A stretch of DNA of 64,000 bases from positions 112,447,120-112,511,119 of the forward strand of contig NC_039362.1 of the NCBI RefSeq assembly GCF_003573695.1, given 5' to 3'. Origin of the DNA: Papaver somniferum (Eukaryota > Streptophyta > Magnoliopsida > Ranunculales > Papaveraceae). A program made the position numbers and the translations under genes. The notes under the pieces are model-generated. The model was not told where the DNA came from and made no database searches. It was given only the letters and a program-made list of their open reading frames with translations. This document shows, piece by piece, positions 1 to 10,141 of the stretch; position 1 is the first letter of the stretch; every line of letters starts with the position of its first letter.

Positions 1-780
1 AAGCAGCGTCAGGAAGATGATTTCATGTGTCGTGGTCATATTTTGAATGCTCTGGACAAACATGTGTACAATGCACATCGGAGTATTGGGACTGCAAAGG
101 GATTGTGGACTGCGCTTGACAACAAATACAAGATTTCTGAAGCAAGCAACAAGAAATTCCTGATTTGCAATTTCATGGATTTTAAGATGGTTGACAGTAA
201 GTCAATCATTGCCCAGGTCAGTGAACTTTTACTCATAGTTAATCATCTTAAGGATGCTGGAATTGATCTTGTTTCTGCGTTTGTTGTTGGGGTTATTATT
301 TCTCGTCTCCCCCCTTCTTGGAATGGTTATAAGAAGAAACTTAAGCATGCTGAGACTGACTATGATTTAGAGGCCTTACAACGTCATCTTCGCATAGAAG
401 AGGACTCTCGTAAGCGAGAACTTAAGGATAGTCCACATTCTGAAAACCATTCTAAGGTGAATAGCGTAGAAGAATCTAAAACACCGAATTCCTTGAAACC
501 TAAGAATGATACTCAGTTTAAGAAGCATCCCAACAAGAAGAGTAAGAAGAAGGGCGCTGTCGGCCCTTGCTACTTCTGTGACAAACCCGGCCATTTTGCT
601 CGTGACTGTCGTCTCAAAAAGAAACAACAGCAGAACCAGAAAAAGGAGGCAAATATGGTCGATGACAAACTTGTGATCGTGGTGCAAGCCGCCAATGCTG
701 TTGCTGAAACTGGGGGTGGTTTCAAGGGGGCAACGCCCCCGGAAGAATTTTTTGAACTGACGGTTTTATTTGGCCGATAA
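1..780 (+). CDS. gag: TR-GAG gag, copy 1 (5' end outside window)
   Basis: The C-terminal 259 codons of a copia-type Gag, open from base 1. It holds the end of the capsid-like domain (UBN2/gag-polypeptide type), a lysine-rich linker, and an intact CCHC zinc knuckle, CYFCDKPGHFARDC, that would bind the element's RNA. The reading frame ends at TAA 778-780 with a short tail unrelated to copia protease. The ATG at 25 is internal; by comparison with other copies the true start lies 252 bp before the window. Confidence 0.85.
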   Translation, partial: KQRQEDDFMCRGHILNALDKHVYNAHRSIGTAKGLWTALDNKYKISEASNKKFLICNFMDFKMVDSKSIIAQVSELLLIVNHLKDAGIDLVSAFVVGVIISRLPPSWNGYKKKLKHAETDYDLEALQRHLRIEEDSRKRELKDSPHSENHSKVNSVEESKTPNSLKPKNDTQFKKHPNKKSKKKGAVGPCYFCDKPGHFARDCRLKKKQQQNQKKEANMVDDKLVIVVQAANAVAETGGGFKGATPPEEFFELTVLFGR

Positions 781-862
781 AAGCCTGTTCGAAAATTTCG
801 AATCCAAAAGACACCATTGATGTCTGTTGATGAAGGAACCTGACGTTTCGTGAATAGAAACC

Positions 863-1231
863 TGTTGGCGAATAAAAACCTATTCCCAACAGGTGCAAAA
901 CCCTTTATAAATAGCTTCTCCCAGTTTCGTTTAACATATAAGAAAAATCAATCTGTTTTCTCTGTTTCAAAAAGCATCATCAGAAATCAGAAATCTCTTT
1001 GTGTGTTCTTGATTGAATCAAGGGGTACAAACCTTGAATTCAGTTTTCGTTGCAGGGCTTTCATTGTATCCTGAAGGCAATATTTCGCATACCTGTTGTA
1101 ATCGCCAATTGTTATTGGGAGGGTAGAAATATTTGTCTAAAAGAAATTTATACAAGCCTTGAAAGTTTTGGAGTGCAACACTTTCTTCTCTGATTCATTC
1201 ATCCTTTGTGAAACCCAATTTTTTTCCAACA
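863..1231 (+). repeat. LTR of the TR-GAG element (representative)
   Basis: 369 bp, opening TGTTGG and closing CCAACA, a 6-bp terminal inverted repeat of the TG...CA kind. A TATA box lies at 906-913. The 3' boundary is proven by the end of the array at 19052; the 5' boundary rests on the terminal inverted repeat. Other LTRs in the array: 2344-2711, 3824-4192, 5305-5673, 6786-7154, 8267-8634, 9748-10116, 11229-11597, 12710-13077, 14191-14559, 15672-16040, 17203-17570 and 18684-19052. A 74-codon ORF runs through each LTR but has no family resemblance and is not called. Just inside the start, CCTGTTGG (861-868) is repeated inverted as CCAACAGG (886-893). Confidence 0.8.
906..913 (+). promoter_or_regulatory. 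TATA box of the TR-GAG LTR
   Basis: TATAAATA in the context CCCTTTATAAATAGC, about 45 bp into the LTR. Transcription would start near 935-945, giving a very short U3 and a long R-U5 leader. The same box is present in every LTR of the array that I read. Confidence 0.6.
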
Positions 1232-1247
1232 GTTTTTAGACAAATAT
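1129..1247 (+). other. U5 / primer-binding-region inverted repeat
   Basis: ATATTTGTCTAAAA in U5 (1129-1142) is the exact reverse complement of TTTTAGACAAATAT (1234-1247), which begins three bases after the LTR end. The usual copia primer site TGGTATCAGAGC is absent, so the segment in the primer-binding position pairs with the element's own U5. It recurs in each unit; in units 7180 and 11623 the U5 arm has one change (CTAAAT). Whether it primes cDNA or only folds the leader is inference. Confidence 0.6.
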
Positions 1248-1256
1248 CTTCTGGCA

Positions 1257-2261
1257 ATGGAGGGTGAATCTTCGAATTCGAATGCTACTGCTCAATCTCT
1301 GCAAGTGATGAACCAAACCTTTACTCGATTGGAACGTTTTGATGGTGAAGGTTTTACCCGTTGGCAAGAGACTGTGAAGTTTTTCCTGATCACCATCAAG
1401 TTGTGGTACATACTTGAAGATGGATTGGAGGAAATTCCTGTTGCAACTGACAATGACACTGAGGAATTGAAGGCTAGACGAAAGCAGCGTCAGGAAGATG
1501 ATTTCATGTGTCGTGGTCATATTTTGAATGCTCTGGACAAACATGTGTACAATGCACATCGGAGTATTGGGACTGCAAAGGGATTGTGGACTGCGCTTGA
1601 CAACAAATACAAGATTTCTGAAGCAAGCAACAAGAAATTCCTGATTTGCAATTTCATGGATTTTAAGATGGTTGACAGTAAGTCAATCATTGCCCAGGTC
1701 AGTGAACTTTTACTCATAGTTAATCATCTTAAGGATGCTGGAATTGATCTTGTTTCTGCGTTTGTTGTTGGGGTTATTATTTCTCGTCTCCCCCCTTCTT
1801 GGAATGGTTATAAGAAGAAACTTAAGCATGCTGAGACTGACTATGATTTAGAGGCCTTACAACGTCATCTTCGCATAGAAGAGGACTCTCGTAAGCGAGA
1901 ACTTAAGGATAATCCACATTCTGAAAACCATTCTAAGGTGAATAGCGTAGAAGAATCTAAAACACCGAATTCCTTGAAACCTAAGAATGATACTCAGTTT
2001 AAGAAGCATCCCAACAAGAAGAGTAAGAAGAAGGGCGCTGTCGGCCCTTGCTACTTCTGTGACAAACCCGGCCATTTTGCTCGTGACTATCGTCTCAAAA
2101 AGAAACAACAGCAGAACCAGAAAAAGGAGGCAAATATGGTCGATGACAAACTTGTGATCGTGGTGCAAGCCGCCAATGCTGTTGCTGAAACTGGGGGTGG
2201 TTTCAATGGGGCAACGCCCCCGGAAGAATTTTTTGAACTGACGGTTTTATTTGGCCGATAA
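1257..2261 (+). CDS. gag: TR-GAG gag, copy 2 (divergent, zinc knuckle Cys lost)
   Basis: Complete 334-codon Gag. The start is the ATG 25 bases after the LTR end, conserved in all copies. Residues about 25-240 form the copia Gag capsid-like domain, with RFDGEGFTRWQ and LWTALDNKY as recognisable blocks. Residues about 240-265 are Lys-rich, and the CCHC knuckle lies near 270-283. Here the last knuckle cysteine is Tyr (RDYRL), so RNA binding by this copy is probably impaired. Other private changes are a Val in EIPVATD, Asn in KDNPHSEN and Asn in GGGFNGA, making this the most diverged full-length copy. The acidic/basic tail stops right after AETGG, where autonomous copia elements would continue into protease. 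Confidence 0.85.
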   Translation: MEGESSNSNATAQSLQVMNQTFTRLERFDGEGFTRWQETVKFFLITIKLWYILEDGLEEIPVATDNDTEELKARRKQRQEDDFMCRGHILNALDKHVYNAHRSIGTAKGLWTALDNKYKISEASNKKFLICNFMDFKMVDSKSIIAQVSELLLIVNHLKDAGIDLVSAFVVGVIISRLPPSWNGYKKKLKHAETDYDLEALQRHLRIEEDSRKRELKDNPHSENHSKVNSVEESKTPNSLKPKNDTQFKKHPNKKSKKKGAVGPCYFCDKPGHFARDYRLKKKQQQNQKKEANMVDDKLVIVVQAANAVAETGGGFNGATPPEEFFELTVLFGR

Positions 2262-2736
2262 AAGCCTGTTCGAAAATTTCGAATCCAAAAGACACCATTG
2301 ATGTCTGTTGATGAAGGAACCTGACGTTTCGTGAATAGAAACCTGTTGGCGAATAAAAACCTATTCCCAACAGGTGCAAAACCCTTTATAAATAGCTTCT
2401 CCCAGTTTCGTTTAACATATAAGAAAAATCAATCTGTTTTCTCTGTTTCAAAAAGCATCATCAGAAATCAGAAATCTCTTTGTGTGTTCTTGATTGAATC
2501 AAGGGGTACAAACCTTGAATTCAGTTTTCGTTGCAGGGCTTTCATTGTATCCTGAAGGCAATATTTCGCATACCTGTTGTAATCGCCAATTGTTATTGGG
2601 AGGTAGAAATATTTGTCTAAAAGAAATTTATACAAGCCTTGAAAGTTTTGGAGTGCAACACTTTCTTCTCTGATTCATTCATCCTTTGTGAAACCCAATT
2701 TTTTTCCAACAGTTTTTAGACAAATATCTTCTGGCA

Positions 2737-3741
2737 ATGGAGGGTGAATCTTCGAATTCGAATGCTACTGCTCAATCTCTGCAAGTGATGAACCAAACCT
2801 TTACTCGATTGGAACGTTTTGATGGTGAAGGTTTTACCCGTTGGCAAGAGACTGTGAAGTTTTTCCTGATCACCATCAAGTTGTGGTACATACTTGAAGA
2901 TGGATTGGAGGAAATTCCTGCTGCAACTGACAATGACACTGAGGAATTGAAGGCTAGACGAAAGCAGCGTCAGGAAGATGATTTCATGTGTCGTGGTCAT
3001 ATTTTGAATGCTCTGGACAAACATGTGTACAATGCACATCGGAGTATTGGGACTGCAAAGGGATTGTGGACTGCGCTTGACAACAAATACAAGATTTCTG
3101 AAGCAAGCAACAAGAAATTCCTGATTTGCAATTTCATGGATTTTAAGATGGTTGACAGTAAGTCAATCATTGCCCAGGTCAGTGAACTTTTACTCATAGT
3201 TAATCATCTTAAGGATGCTGGAATTGATCTTATTTCTGCGTTTGTTGTTGGGGTTATTATTTCTCGTCTCCCCCCTTCTTGGAATGGTTATAAGAAGAAA
3301 CTTAAGCATGCTGAGACTGACTATGATTTAGAGGCCTTACAACGTCATCTTCGCATAGAAGAGGACTCTCGTAAGCGAGAACTTAAGGATAGTCCACATT
3401 CTGAAAACCATTCTAAGGTGAATAGCGTAGAAGAATCTAAAACACCGAATTCCTTGAAACCTAAGAATGATACTCAGTTTAAGAAGCATCCCAACAAGAA
3501 GAGTAAGAAGAAGGGCGCTGTCGGCCCTTGCTACTTCTGTGACAAACCCGGCCATTTTGCTCGTGACTGTCGTCTCAAAAAGAAACAACAGCAGAACCAG
3601 AAAAAGGAGGCAAATATGGTCGATGACAAACTTGTGATCGTGGTGCAAGCCGCCAATGCTGTTGCTGAAACTGGGGGTGGTTTCAAGGGGGCAACGCCCC
3701 CGGAAGAATTTTTTGAACTGACGGTTTTATTTGGCCGATAA
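2737..3741 (+). CDS. gag: TR-GAG gag, copy 3
   Basis: Complete 334-codon Gag with intact capsid-like domain and CCHC knuckle. One private change, Ile for Val in the IDLISAF block. Its LTR lacks one G in the run near 2601, explaining the 1480-bp spacing. Confidence 0.85.
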   Translation: MEGESSNSNATAQSLQVMNQTFTRLERFDGEGFTRWQETVKFFLITIKLWYILEDGLEEIPAATDNDTEELKARRKQRQEDDFMCRGHILNALDKHVYNAHRSIGTAKGLWTALDNKYKISEASNKKFLICNFMDFKMVDSKSIIAQVSELLLIVNHLKDAGIDLISAFVVGVIISRLPPSWNGYKKKLKHAETDYDLEALQRHLRIEEDSRKRELKDSPHSENHSKVNSVEESKTPNSLKPKNDTQFKKHPNKKSKKKGAVGPCYFCDKPGHFARDCRLKKKQQQNQKKEANMVDDKLVIVVQAANAVAETGGGFKGATPPEEFFELTVLFGR

Positions 3742-4217
3742 AAGCTTGTTCGAAAATTTCGAATCCAAAAGACACCATTGATGTCTGTTGATGAAGGAAC
3801 CTGACGTTTCGTGAATAGAAACCTGTTGGCGAATAAAAACCTATTCCCAACAGGTGCAAAACCCTTTATAAATAGCTTCTCCCAGTTTCGTTTAACATAT
3901 AAGAAAAATCAATCTGTTTTCTCTGTTTCAAAAAGCATCATCAGAAATCAGAAATCTCTTTGTGTGTTCTTGATTGAATCAAGGGGTACAAACCTTGAAT
4001 TCAGTTTTCGTTGCAGGGCTTTCATTGTATCCTGAAGGCAATATTTCGCATACCTGTTGTAATCGCCAATTGTTATTGGGAGGGTAGAAATATTTGTCTA
4101 AAAGAAATTTATACAAGCCTTGAAAGTTTTGTAGTGCAACACTTTCTTCTCTGATTCATTCATCCTTTGTGAAACCCAATTTTTTTCCAACAGTTTTTAG
4201 ACAAATATCTTCTGGCA

Positions 4218-5222
4218 ATGGAGGGTGAATCTTCGAATTCGAATGCTACTGCTCAATCTCTGCAAGTGATGAACCAAACCTTTACTCGATTGGAACGTTT
4301 TGATGGTGAAGGTTTTACCCGTTGGCAAGAGACTGTGAAGTTTTTCCTGATCACCATCAAGTTGTGGTACATACTTGAAGATGGATTGGAGGAAATTCCT
4401 GCTGCAACTGACAATGACACTGAGGAATTGAAGGCTAGACGAAAGCAGCGTCAGGAAGATGATTTCATGTGTCGTGGTCATATTTTGAATGCTCTGGACA
4501 AACATGTGTACAATGCACATCGGAGTATTGGGACTGCAAAGGGATTGTGGACTGCGCTTGACAACAAATACAAGATTTCTGAAGCAAGCAACAAGAAATT
4601 CCTGATTTGCAATTTCATGGATTTTAAGATGGTTGACAGTAAGTCAATCATTGCCCAGGTCAGTGAACTTTTACTCATAGTTAATCATCTTAAGGATGCT
4701 GGAATTGATCTTGTTTCTGCGTTTGTTGTTGGGGTTATTATTTCTCGTCTCCCCCCTTCTTAGAATGGTTATAAGAAGAAACTTAAGCATGCTGAGACTG
4801 ACTATGATTTAGAGGCCTTACAACGTCATCTTCGCATAGAAGAGGACTCTCGTAAGCGAGAACTTAAGGATAGTCCACATTCTGAAAACCATTCTAAGGT
4901 GAATAGCGTAGAAGAATCTAAAACACCGAATTCCTTGAAACCTAAGAATGATACTCAGTTTAAGAAGCATCCCAACAAGAAGAGTAAGAAGAAGGGCGCT
5001 GTCGGCCCTTGCTACTTCTGTGACAAACCCGGCCATTTTGCTCGTGACTATCGTCTCAAAAAGAAACAACAGCAGAACCAGAAAAAGGAGGCAAATATGG
5101 TCGATGACAAACTTGTGATCGTGGTGCAAGCCGCCAATGCTGTTGCTGAAACTGGGGGTGGTTTCAAGGGGGCAACGCCCCCGGAAGAATTTTTTGAACT
5201 GACGGTTTTATTTGGCCGATAA
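4218..5222 (+). pseudogene. gag: TR-GAG gag, copy 4 (nonsense, HOR position A)
   Basis: The Trp codon in LPPSWNGY is TAG at 4761-4763, truncating Gag at 181 residues. Downstream the frame stays open to 5222 but the knuckle's last Cys is Tyr. The same pair of lesions recurs in copies 7 and 10, three and six units away. Confidence 0.85.
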
Positions 5223-5698
5223 AAGCCTGTTCGAAAATTTCGAATCCAAAAGACACCATTGATGTCTGTTGATGAAGGAACCTGACGTTTCGTGAATAGA
5301 AACCTGTTGGCGAATAAAAACCTATTCCCAACAGGTGCAAAACCCTTTATAAATAGCTTCTCCCAGTTTCGTTTAACATATAAGAAAAATCAATCGATTT
5401 TCTCTGTTTCGAAAAGCATCATCAGAAATCAGAAATCTCTTTGTGTGTTCTTGATTGAATCAAGGGGTACAAACCTTGAATTCAGTTTTCGTTGCAGGGC
5501 TTTCATTGTATCCTGAAGGCAATATTTCGCATACCTGTTGTAATCGCCAATTGTTATTGGGAGGGTAGAAATATTTGTCTAAAAGAAATTTATACAAGCC
5601 TTGAAAGTTTTGGAGTGCAACACTTTCTTCTCTGATTCATTCATCCTTTGTGAAACCCAATTTTTTTCCAACAGTTTTTAGACAAATATCTTCTGGCA

Positions 5699-6703
5699 AT
5701 GGAGGGTGAATCTTCGAATTCGAATGCTACTGCTCAATCTCTGCAAGTGATGAACCAAACCTTTACTCGATTGGAACGTTTTGATGGTGAAGGTTTTACC
5801 CGTTGGCAAGAGACTGTGAAGTTTTTCCTGATCACCATCAAGTTGTGGTACATACTTGAAGATGGATTGGAGGAAATTCCTGCTGCAACTGACAATGACA
5901 CTGAGGAATTGAAGGCTAGACGAAAGCAGCGTCAGGAAGATGATTTCATGTGTCGTGGTCATATTTTGAATGCTCTGGACAAACATGTGTACAATGCACA
6001 TCGGAGTATTGGGACTGCAAAGGGATTATGGACTGCGCTTGACAACAAATACAAGATTTCTGAAGCAAGCAACAAGAAATTCCTGATTTGCAATTTCATG
6101 GATTTTAAGATGGTTGACAGTAAGTCAATCATTGCCCAGGTCAGTGAACTTTTACTCATAGTTAATCATCTTAAGGATGCTGGAATTGATCTTGTTTCTG
6201 CGTTTGTTGTTGGGGTTATTATTTCTCGTCTCCCCCCTTCTTGGAATGGTTATAAGAAGAAACTTAAGCATGCTGAGACTGACTATGATTTAGAGGCCTT
6301 ACAACGTCATCTTCGCATAGAAGAGGACTCTCGTAAGCGAGAACTTAAGGATAGTCCACATTCTGAAAACCATTCTAAGGTGAATAGCGTAGAAGAATCT
6401 AAAACACCGAATTCCTTGAAACCTAAGAATGATACTCAGTTTAAGAAGCATCCCAACAAGAAGAGTAAGAAGAAGGGCGCTGTCGTCCCTTGCTACTTCT
6501 GTGACAAACCCGGCCATTTTGCTCGTGACTGTCGTCTCAAAAAGAAACAACAGCAGAACCAGAAAAAGGAGGCAAATATGGTCGATGACAAACTTGTGAT
6601 CGTGGTGCAAGCCGCCAATGCTGTTGCTGAAACTGGGGGTGGTTTCAAGGGGGCAACGCCCCCGGAAGAATTTTTTGAACTGACGGTTTTATTTGGCCGA
6701 TAA
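5699..6703 (+). CDS. gag: TR-GAG gag, copy 5 (HOR position B)
   Basis: Complete 334-codon Gag, knuckle intact. It carries Val for Gly just before the knuckle (GAVVPC) and a silent TTG-to-TTA change in GLWTA. Both are shared with copy 8. Confidence 0.85.
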   Translation: MEGESSNSNATAQSLQVMNQTFTRLERFDGEGFTRWQETVKFFLITIKLWYILEDGLEEIPAATDNDTEELKARRKQRQEDDFMCRGHILNALDKHVYNAHRSIGTAKGLWTALDNKYKISEASNKKFLICNFMDFKMVDSKSIIAQVSELLLIVNHLKDAGIDLVSAFVVGVIISRLPPSWNGYKKKLKHAETDYDLEALQRHLRIEEDSRKRELKDSPHSENHSKVNSVEESKTPNSLKPKNDTQFKKHPNKKSKKKGAVVPCYFCDKPGHFARDCRLKKKQQQNQKKEANMVDDKLVIVVQAANAVAETGGGFKGATPPEEFFELTVLFGR

Positions 6704-7179
6704 AAGCCTGTTCGAAAATTTCGAATCCAAAAGACACCATTGATGTCTGTTGATGAAGGAACCTGACGTTTCGTGAATAGAAACCTGTTGGCGAATAAAA
6801 ACCTATTCCCAACAGGTGCAAAACCCTTTATAAATAGCTTCTCCCAGTTTCGTTTAACATATAAGAAAAATCAATCTGTTTTCTCTGTTTCAAAAAGCAT
6901 CATCAGAAATCAGAAATCTCTTTGTGTGTTCTTGATTGAATCAAGGGGTACAAACCTTGAATTCAGTTTTCGTTGCAGGGCTTTCATTGTATCCTGAAGG
7001 TAATATTTCGCATACCTGTTGTAATCGCCAATTGTTATTGGGAGGGTGGAAATATTTGTCTAAATGAAATTTATACAAGCCTTGAAAGTTTTGGAGTGCA
7101 ACACTTTCTTCTCTGATTCATTCATCCTTTGTGAAACCCAATTTTTTTCCAACAGTTTTTAGACAAATATCTTCTGGCA

Positions 7180-8184
7180 ATGGAGGGTAAATCTTCGAAT
7201 TCGAATGCTACTGCTCAATCTCTGCAAGTGATGAACCAAACCTTTACTCGATTGGAACGTTTTGATGGTGAAGGTTTTACCCGTTGGCAAGAGACTGTGA
7301 AGTTTTTCCTGATCACCATCAAGTTGTGGTACATACTTGAAGATGGATTGGAGGAAATTCCTGCTGCAACTGACAATGACACTGAGGAATTGAAGGCTAG
7401 ACGAAAGCAGCGTCAGGAAGATGATTTCATGTGTCGTGGTCATATTTTGAATGCTCTGGACAAACATGTGTACAATGCACATCGGAGTATTGGGACTGCA
7501 AAGGGATTGTGGACTGCGCTTGACAACAAATACAAGATTTCTGAAGCAAGCAACAAGAAATTCCTGATTTGCAATTTCATGGATTTTAAGATGGTTGACA
7601 GTAAGTCAATCATTGCCCAGGTCAGTGAACTTTTACTCATTGTTAATCATCTTAAGGATGCTGGAATTGATCTTGTTTCTGCGTTTGTTGTTGGGGTTAT
7701 TATTTCTCGTCTCCCCCCTTCTTGGAATGGTTATAAGAAGAAACTTAAGCATGCTGAGACTGACTATGATTTAGAGGCCTTACAACGTCATCTTCGCATA
7801 GAAGAGGACTCTCGTAAGCGAGAACTTAAGGATAGTCCACATTCTGAAAACCATTCTAAGGTGAATAGCGTAGAAGAATCTAAAACACCGAATTCCTTGA
7901 AACCTAAGAATGATACTCAGTTTAAGAAGCATCCCAACAAGAAGAGTAAGAAGAAGGGCGCTGTCGGCCCTTGCTACTTCTGTGACAAACCCGGCCATTT
8001 TGCTCGTGACTGTCGTCTCAAAAAGAAACAACAGCAGAACCAGAAAAAGGAGGCAAATATGGTCGATGACAAACTTGTGATCGTGGTGAAAGCCGCCAAT
8101 GCTGTTGCTGAAACTGGGGGTGGTTTCAAGGGGGCAACGCCCCCGGAAGAATTTTTTGAACTGACGGTTTTATTTGGCCGATAA
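7180..8184 (+). CDS. gag: TR-GAG gag, copy 6 (HOR position C)
   Basis: Complete 334-codon Gag, knuckle intact. It starts MEGKSS rather than MEGESS and has Lys in VVKAANA; both are shared with copy 9. Its LTR has diagnostic changes (AAGGTAATATTT, GGGTGGAAAT, CTAAATGAAA). Confidence 0.85.
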   Translation: MEGKSSNSNATAQSLQVMNQTFTRLERFDGEGFTRWQETVKFFLITIKLWYILEDGLEEIPAATDNDTEELKARRKQRQEDDFMCRGHILNALDKHVYNAHRSIGTAKGLWTALDNKYKISEASNKKFLICNFMDFKMVDSKSIIAQVSELLLIVNHLKDAGIDLVSAFVVGVIISRLPPSWNGYKKKLKHAETDYDLEALQRHLRIEEDSRKRELKDSPHSENHSKVNSVEESKTPNSLKPKNDTQFKKHPNKKSKKKGAVGPCYFCDKPGHFARDCRLKKKQQQNQKKEANMVDDKLVIVVKAANAVAETGGGFKGATPPEEFFELTVLFGR

Positions 8185-8660
8185 AAGCCTGTTCGAAAAT
8201 TTCGAATCCAAAAGACACCATTGATGTCTGTTGATGAAGGAACCTGACGTTTCGTGAATAGAAACCTGTTGGCGAATAAAAACCTATTCCCAACAGGTGC
8301 AAAACCCTTTATAAATAGCTTCTCCCAGTTTCGTTTAACATATAAGAAAAATCAATCTGTTTTCTCTGTTTCAAAAAGCATCATCAGAAATCAGAAATCT
8401 CTTTGTGTGTTCTTGATTGAATCAAGGGGTACAAACCTTGAATTCAGTTTTCGTTGCAGGGCTTTCATTGTATCCTGAAGGCAATATTTCGCATACCTGT
8501 TGTAATCGCCAATTGTTATTGGGAGGGTAGAAATATTTGTCTAAAAGAAATTTATACAAGCCTTGAAAGTTTTGGAGTGCAACACTTTCTTCTCTGATTC
8601 ATTCATCCTTTGTGAAACCCAATTTTTTCCAACAGTTTTTTAGACAAATATCTTCTGGCA

Positions 8661-9665
8661 ATGGAGGGTGAATCTTCGAATTCGAATGCTACTGCTCAAT
8701 CTCTGCAAGTGATGAACCAAACCTTTACTCGATTGGAACGTTTTGATGGTGAAGGTTTTACCCGTTGGCAAGAGACTGTGAAGTTTTTCCTGATCACCAT
8801 CAAGTTGTGGTACATACTTGAAGATGGATTGGAGGAAATTCCTGCTGCAACTGACAATGACACTGAGGAATTGAAGGCTAGACGAAAGCAGCGTCAGGAA
8901 GATGATTTCATGTGTCGTGGTCATATTTTGAATGCTCTGGACAAACATGTGTACAATGCACATCGGAGTATTGGGACTGCAAAGGGATTGTGGACTGCGC
9001 TTGACAACAAATACAAGATTTCTGAAGCAAGCAACAAGAAATTCCTGATTTGCAATTTCATGGATTTTAAGATGGTTGACAGTAAGTCAATCATTGCCCA
9101 GGTCAGTGAACTTTTACTCATAGTTAATCATCTTAAGGATGCTGGAATTGATCTTGTTTCTGCGTTTGTTGTTGGGGTTATTATTTCTCGTCTCCCCCCT
9201 TCTTAGAATGGTTATAAGAAGAAACTTAAGCATGCTGAGACTGACTATGATTTAGAGGCCTTACAACGTCATCTTCGCATAGAAGAGGACTCTCGTAAGC
9301 GAGAACTTAAGGATAGTCCACATTCTGAAAACCATTCTAAGGTGAATAGCGTAGAAGAATCTAAAACACCGAATTCCTTGAAACCTAAGAATGATACTCA
9401 GTTTAAGAAGCATCCCAACAAGAAGAGTAAGAAGAAGGGCGCTGTCGGCCCTTGCTACTTCTGTGACAAACCCGGCCATTTTGCTCGTGACTATCGTCTC
9501 AAAAAGAAACAACAGCAGAACCAGAAAAAGGAGGCAAATATGGTCGATGACAAACTTGTGATCGTGGTGCAAGCCGCCAATGCTGTTGCTGAAACTGGGG
9601 GTGGTTTCAAGGGGGCAACGCCCCCGGAAGAATTTTTTGAACTGACGGTTTTATTTGGCCGATAA
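8661..9665 (+). pseudogene. gag: TR-GAG gag, copy 7 (nonsense, HOR position A)
   Basis: TAG at 9204-9206 replaces the same Trp codon as in copy 4, with the same Cys-to-Tyr knuckle change. The leader has one T moved across the LTR end compared with copy 4. Confidence 0.85.
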
Positions 9666-10141
9666 AAGCCTGTTCGAAAATTTCGAATCCAAAAGACACC
9701 ATTGATGTCTGTTGATGAAGGAACCTGACGTTTCGTGAATAGAAACCTGTTGGCGAATAAAAACCTATTCCCAACAGGTGCAAAACCCTTTATAAATAGC
9801 TTCTCCCAGTTTCGTTTAACATATAAGAAAAATCAATCGATTTTCTCTGTTTCGAAAAGCATCATCAGAAATCAGAAATCTCTTTGTGTGTTCTTGATTG
9901 AATCAAGGGGTACAAACCTTGAATTCAGTTTTCGTTGCAGGGCTTTCATTGTATCCTGAAGGCAATATTTCGCATACCTGTTGTAATCGCCAATTGTTAT
10001 TGGGAGGGTAGAAATATTTGTCTAAAAGAAATTTATACAAGCCTTGAAAGTTTTGGAGTGCAACACTTTCTTCTCTGATTCATTCATCCTTTGTGAAACC
10101 CAATTTTTTTCCAACAGTTTTTAGACAAATATCTTCTGGCA

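Larger units (their letters stand above)
3824..8266 (+). repeat. Higher-order repeat (trimer), copy 1
   Basis: Three successive TR-GAG units (4443 bp) with diagnostic variants A (TAG plus Tyr knuckle; ATCGATTTTC in the next LTR), B (GAVVPC) and C (MEGKSS, VVKAANA). The order A-B-C repeats exactly at 8267. The left edge is near 4190, because a T-run and a G/T difference just upstream are not shared. Confidence 0.85.

Noticed and set aside
376..687. 103-codon hydrophobic minus-strand ORF in each unit
   Set aside because: Antisense of the Lys-rich part of gag; Leu/Phe richness is what antisense Lys/Glu codons give.
850..1074. 74-codon plus ORF repeated in each LTR
   Set aside because: Covers U3-R of the LTR including the TATA box; no family resemblance and no start context.
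1236..1559. 107-codon minus-strand ORF repeated in each array unit
   Set aside because: Antisense shadow of gag: it recurs only because gag recurs, and it crosses the LTR-gag boundary.
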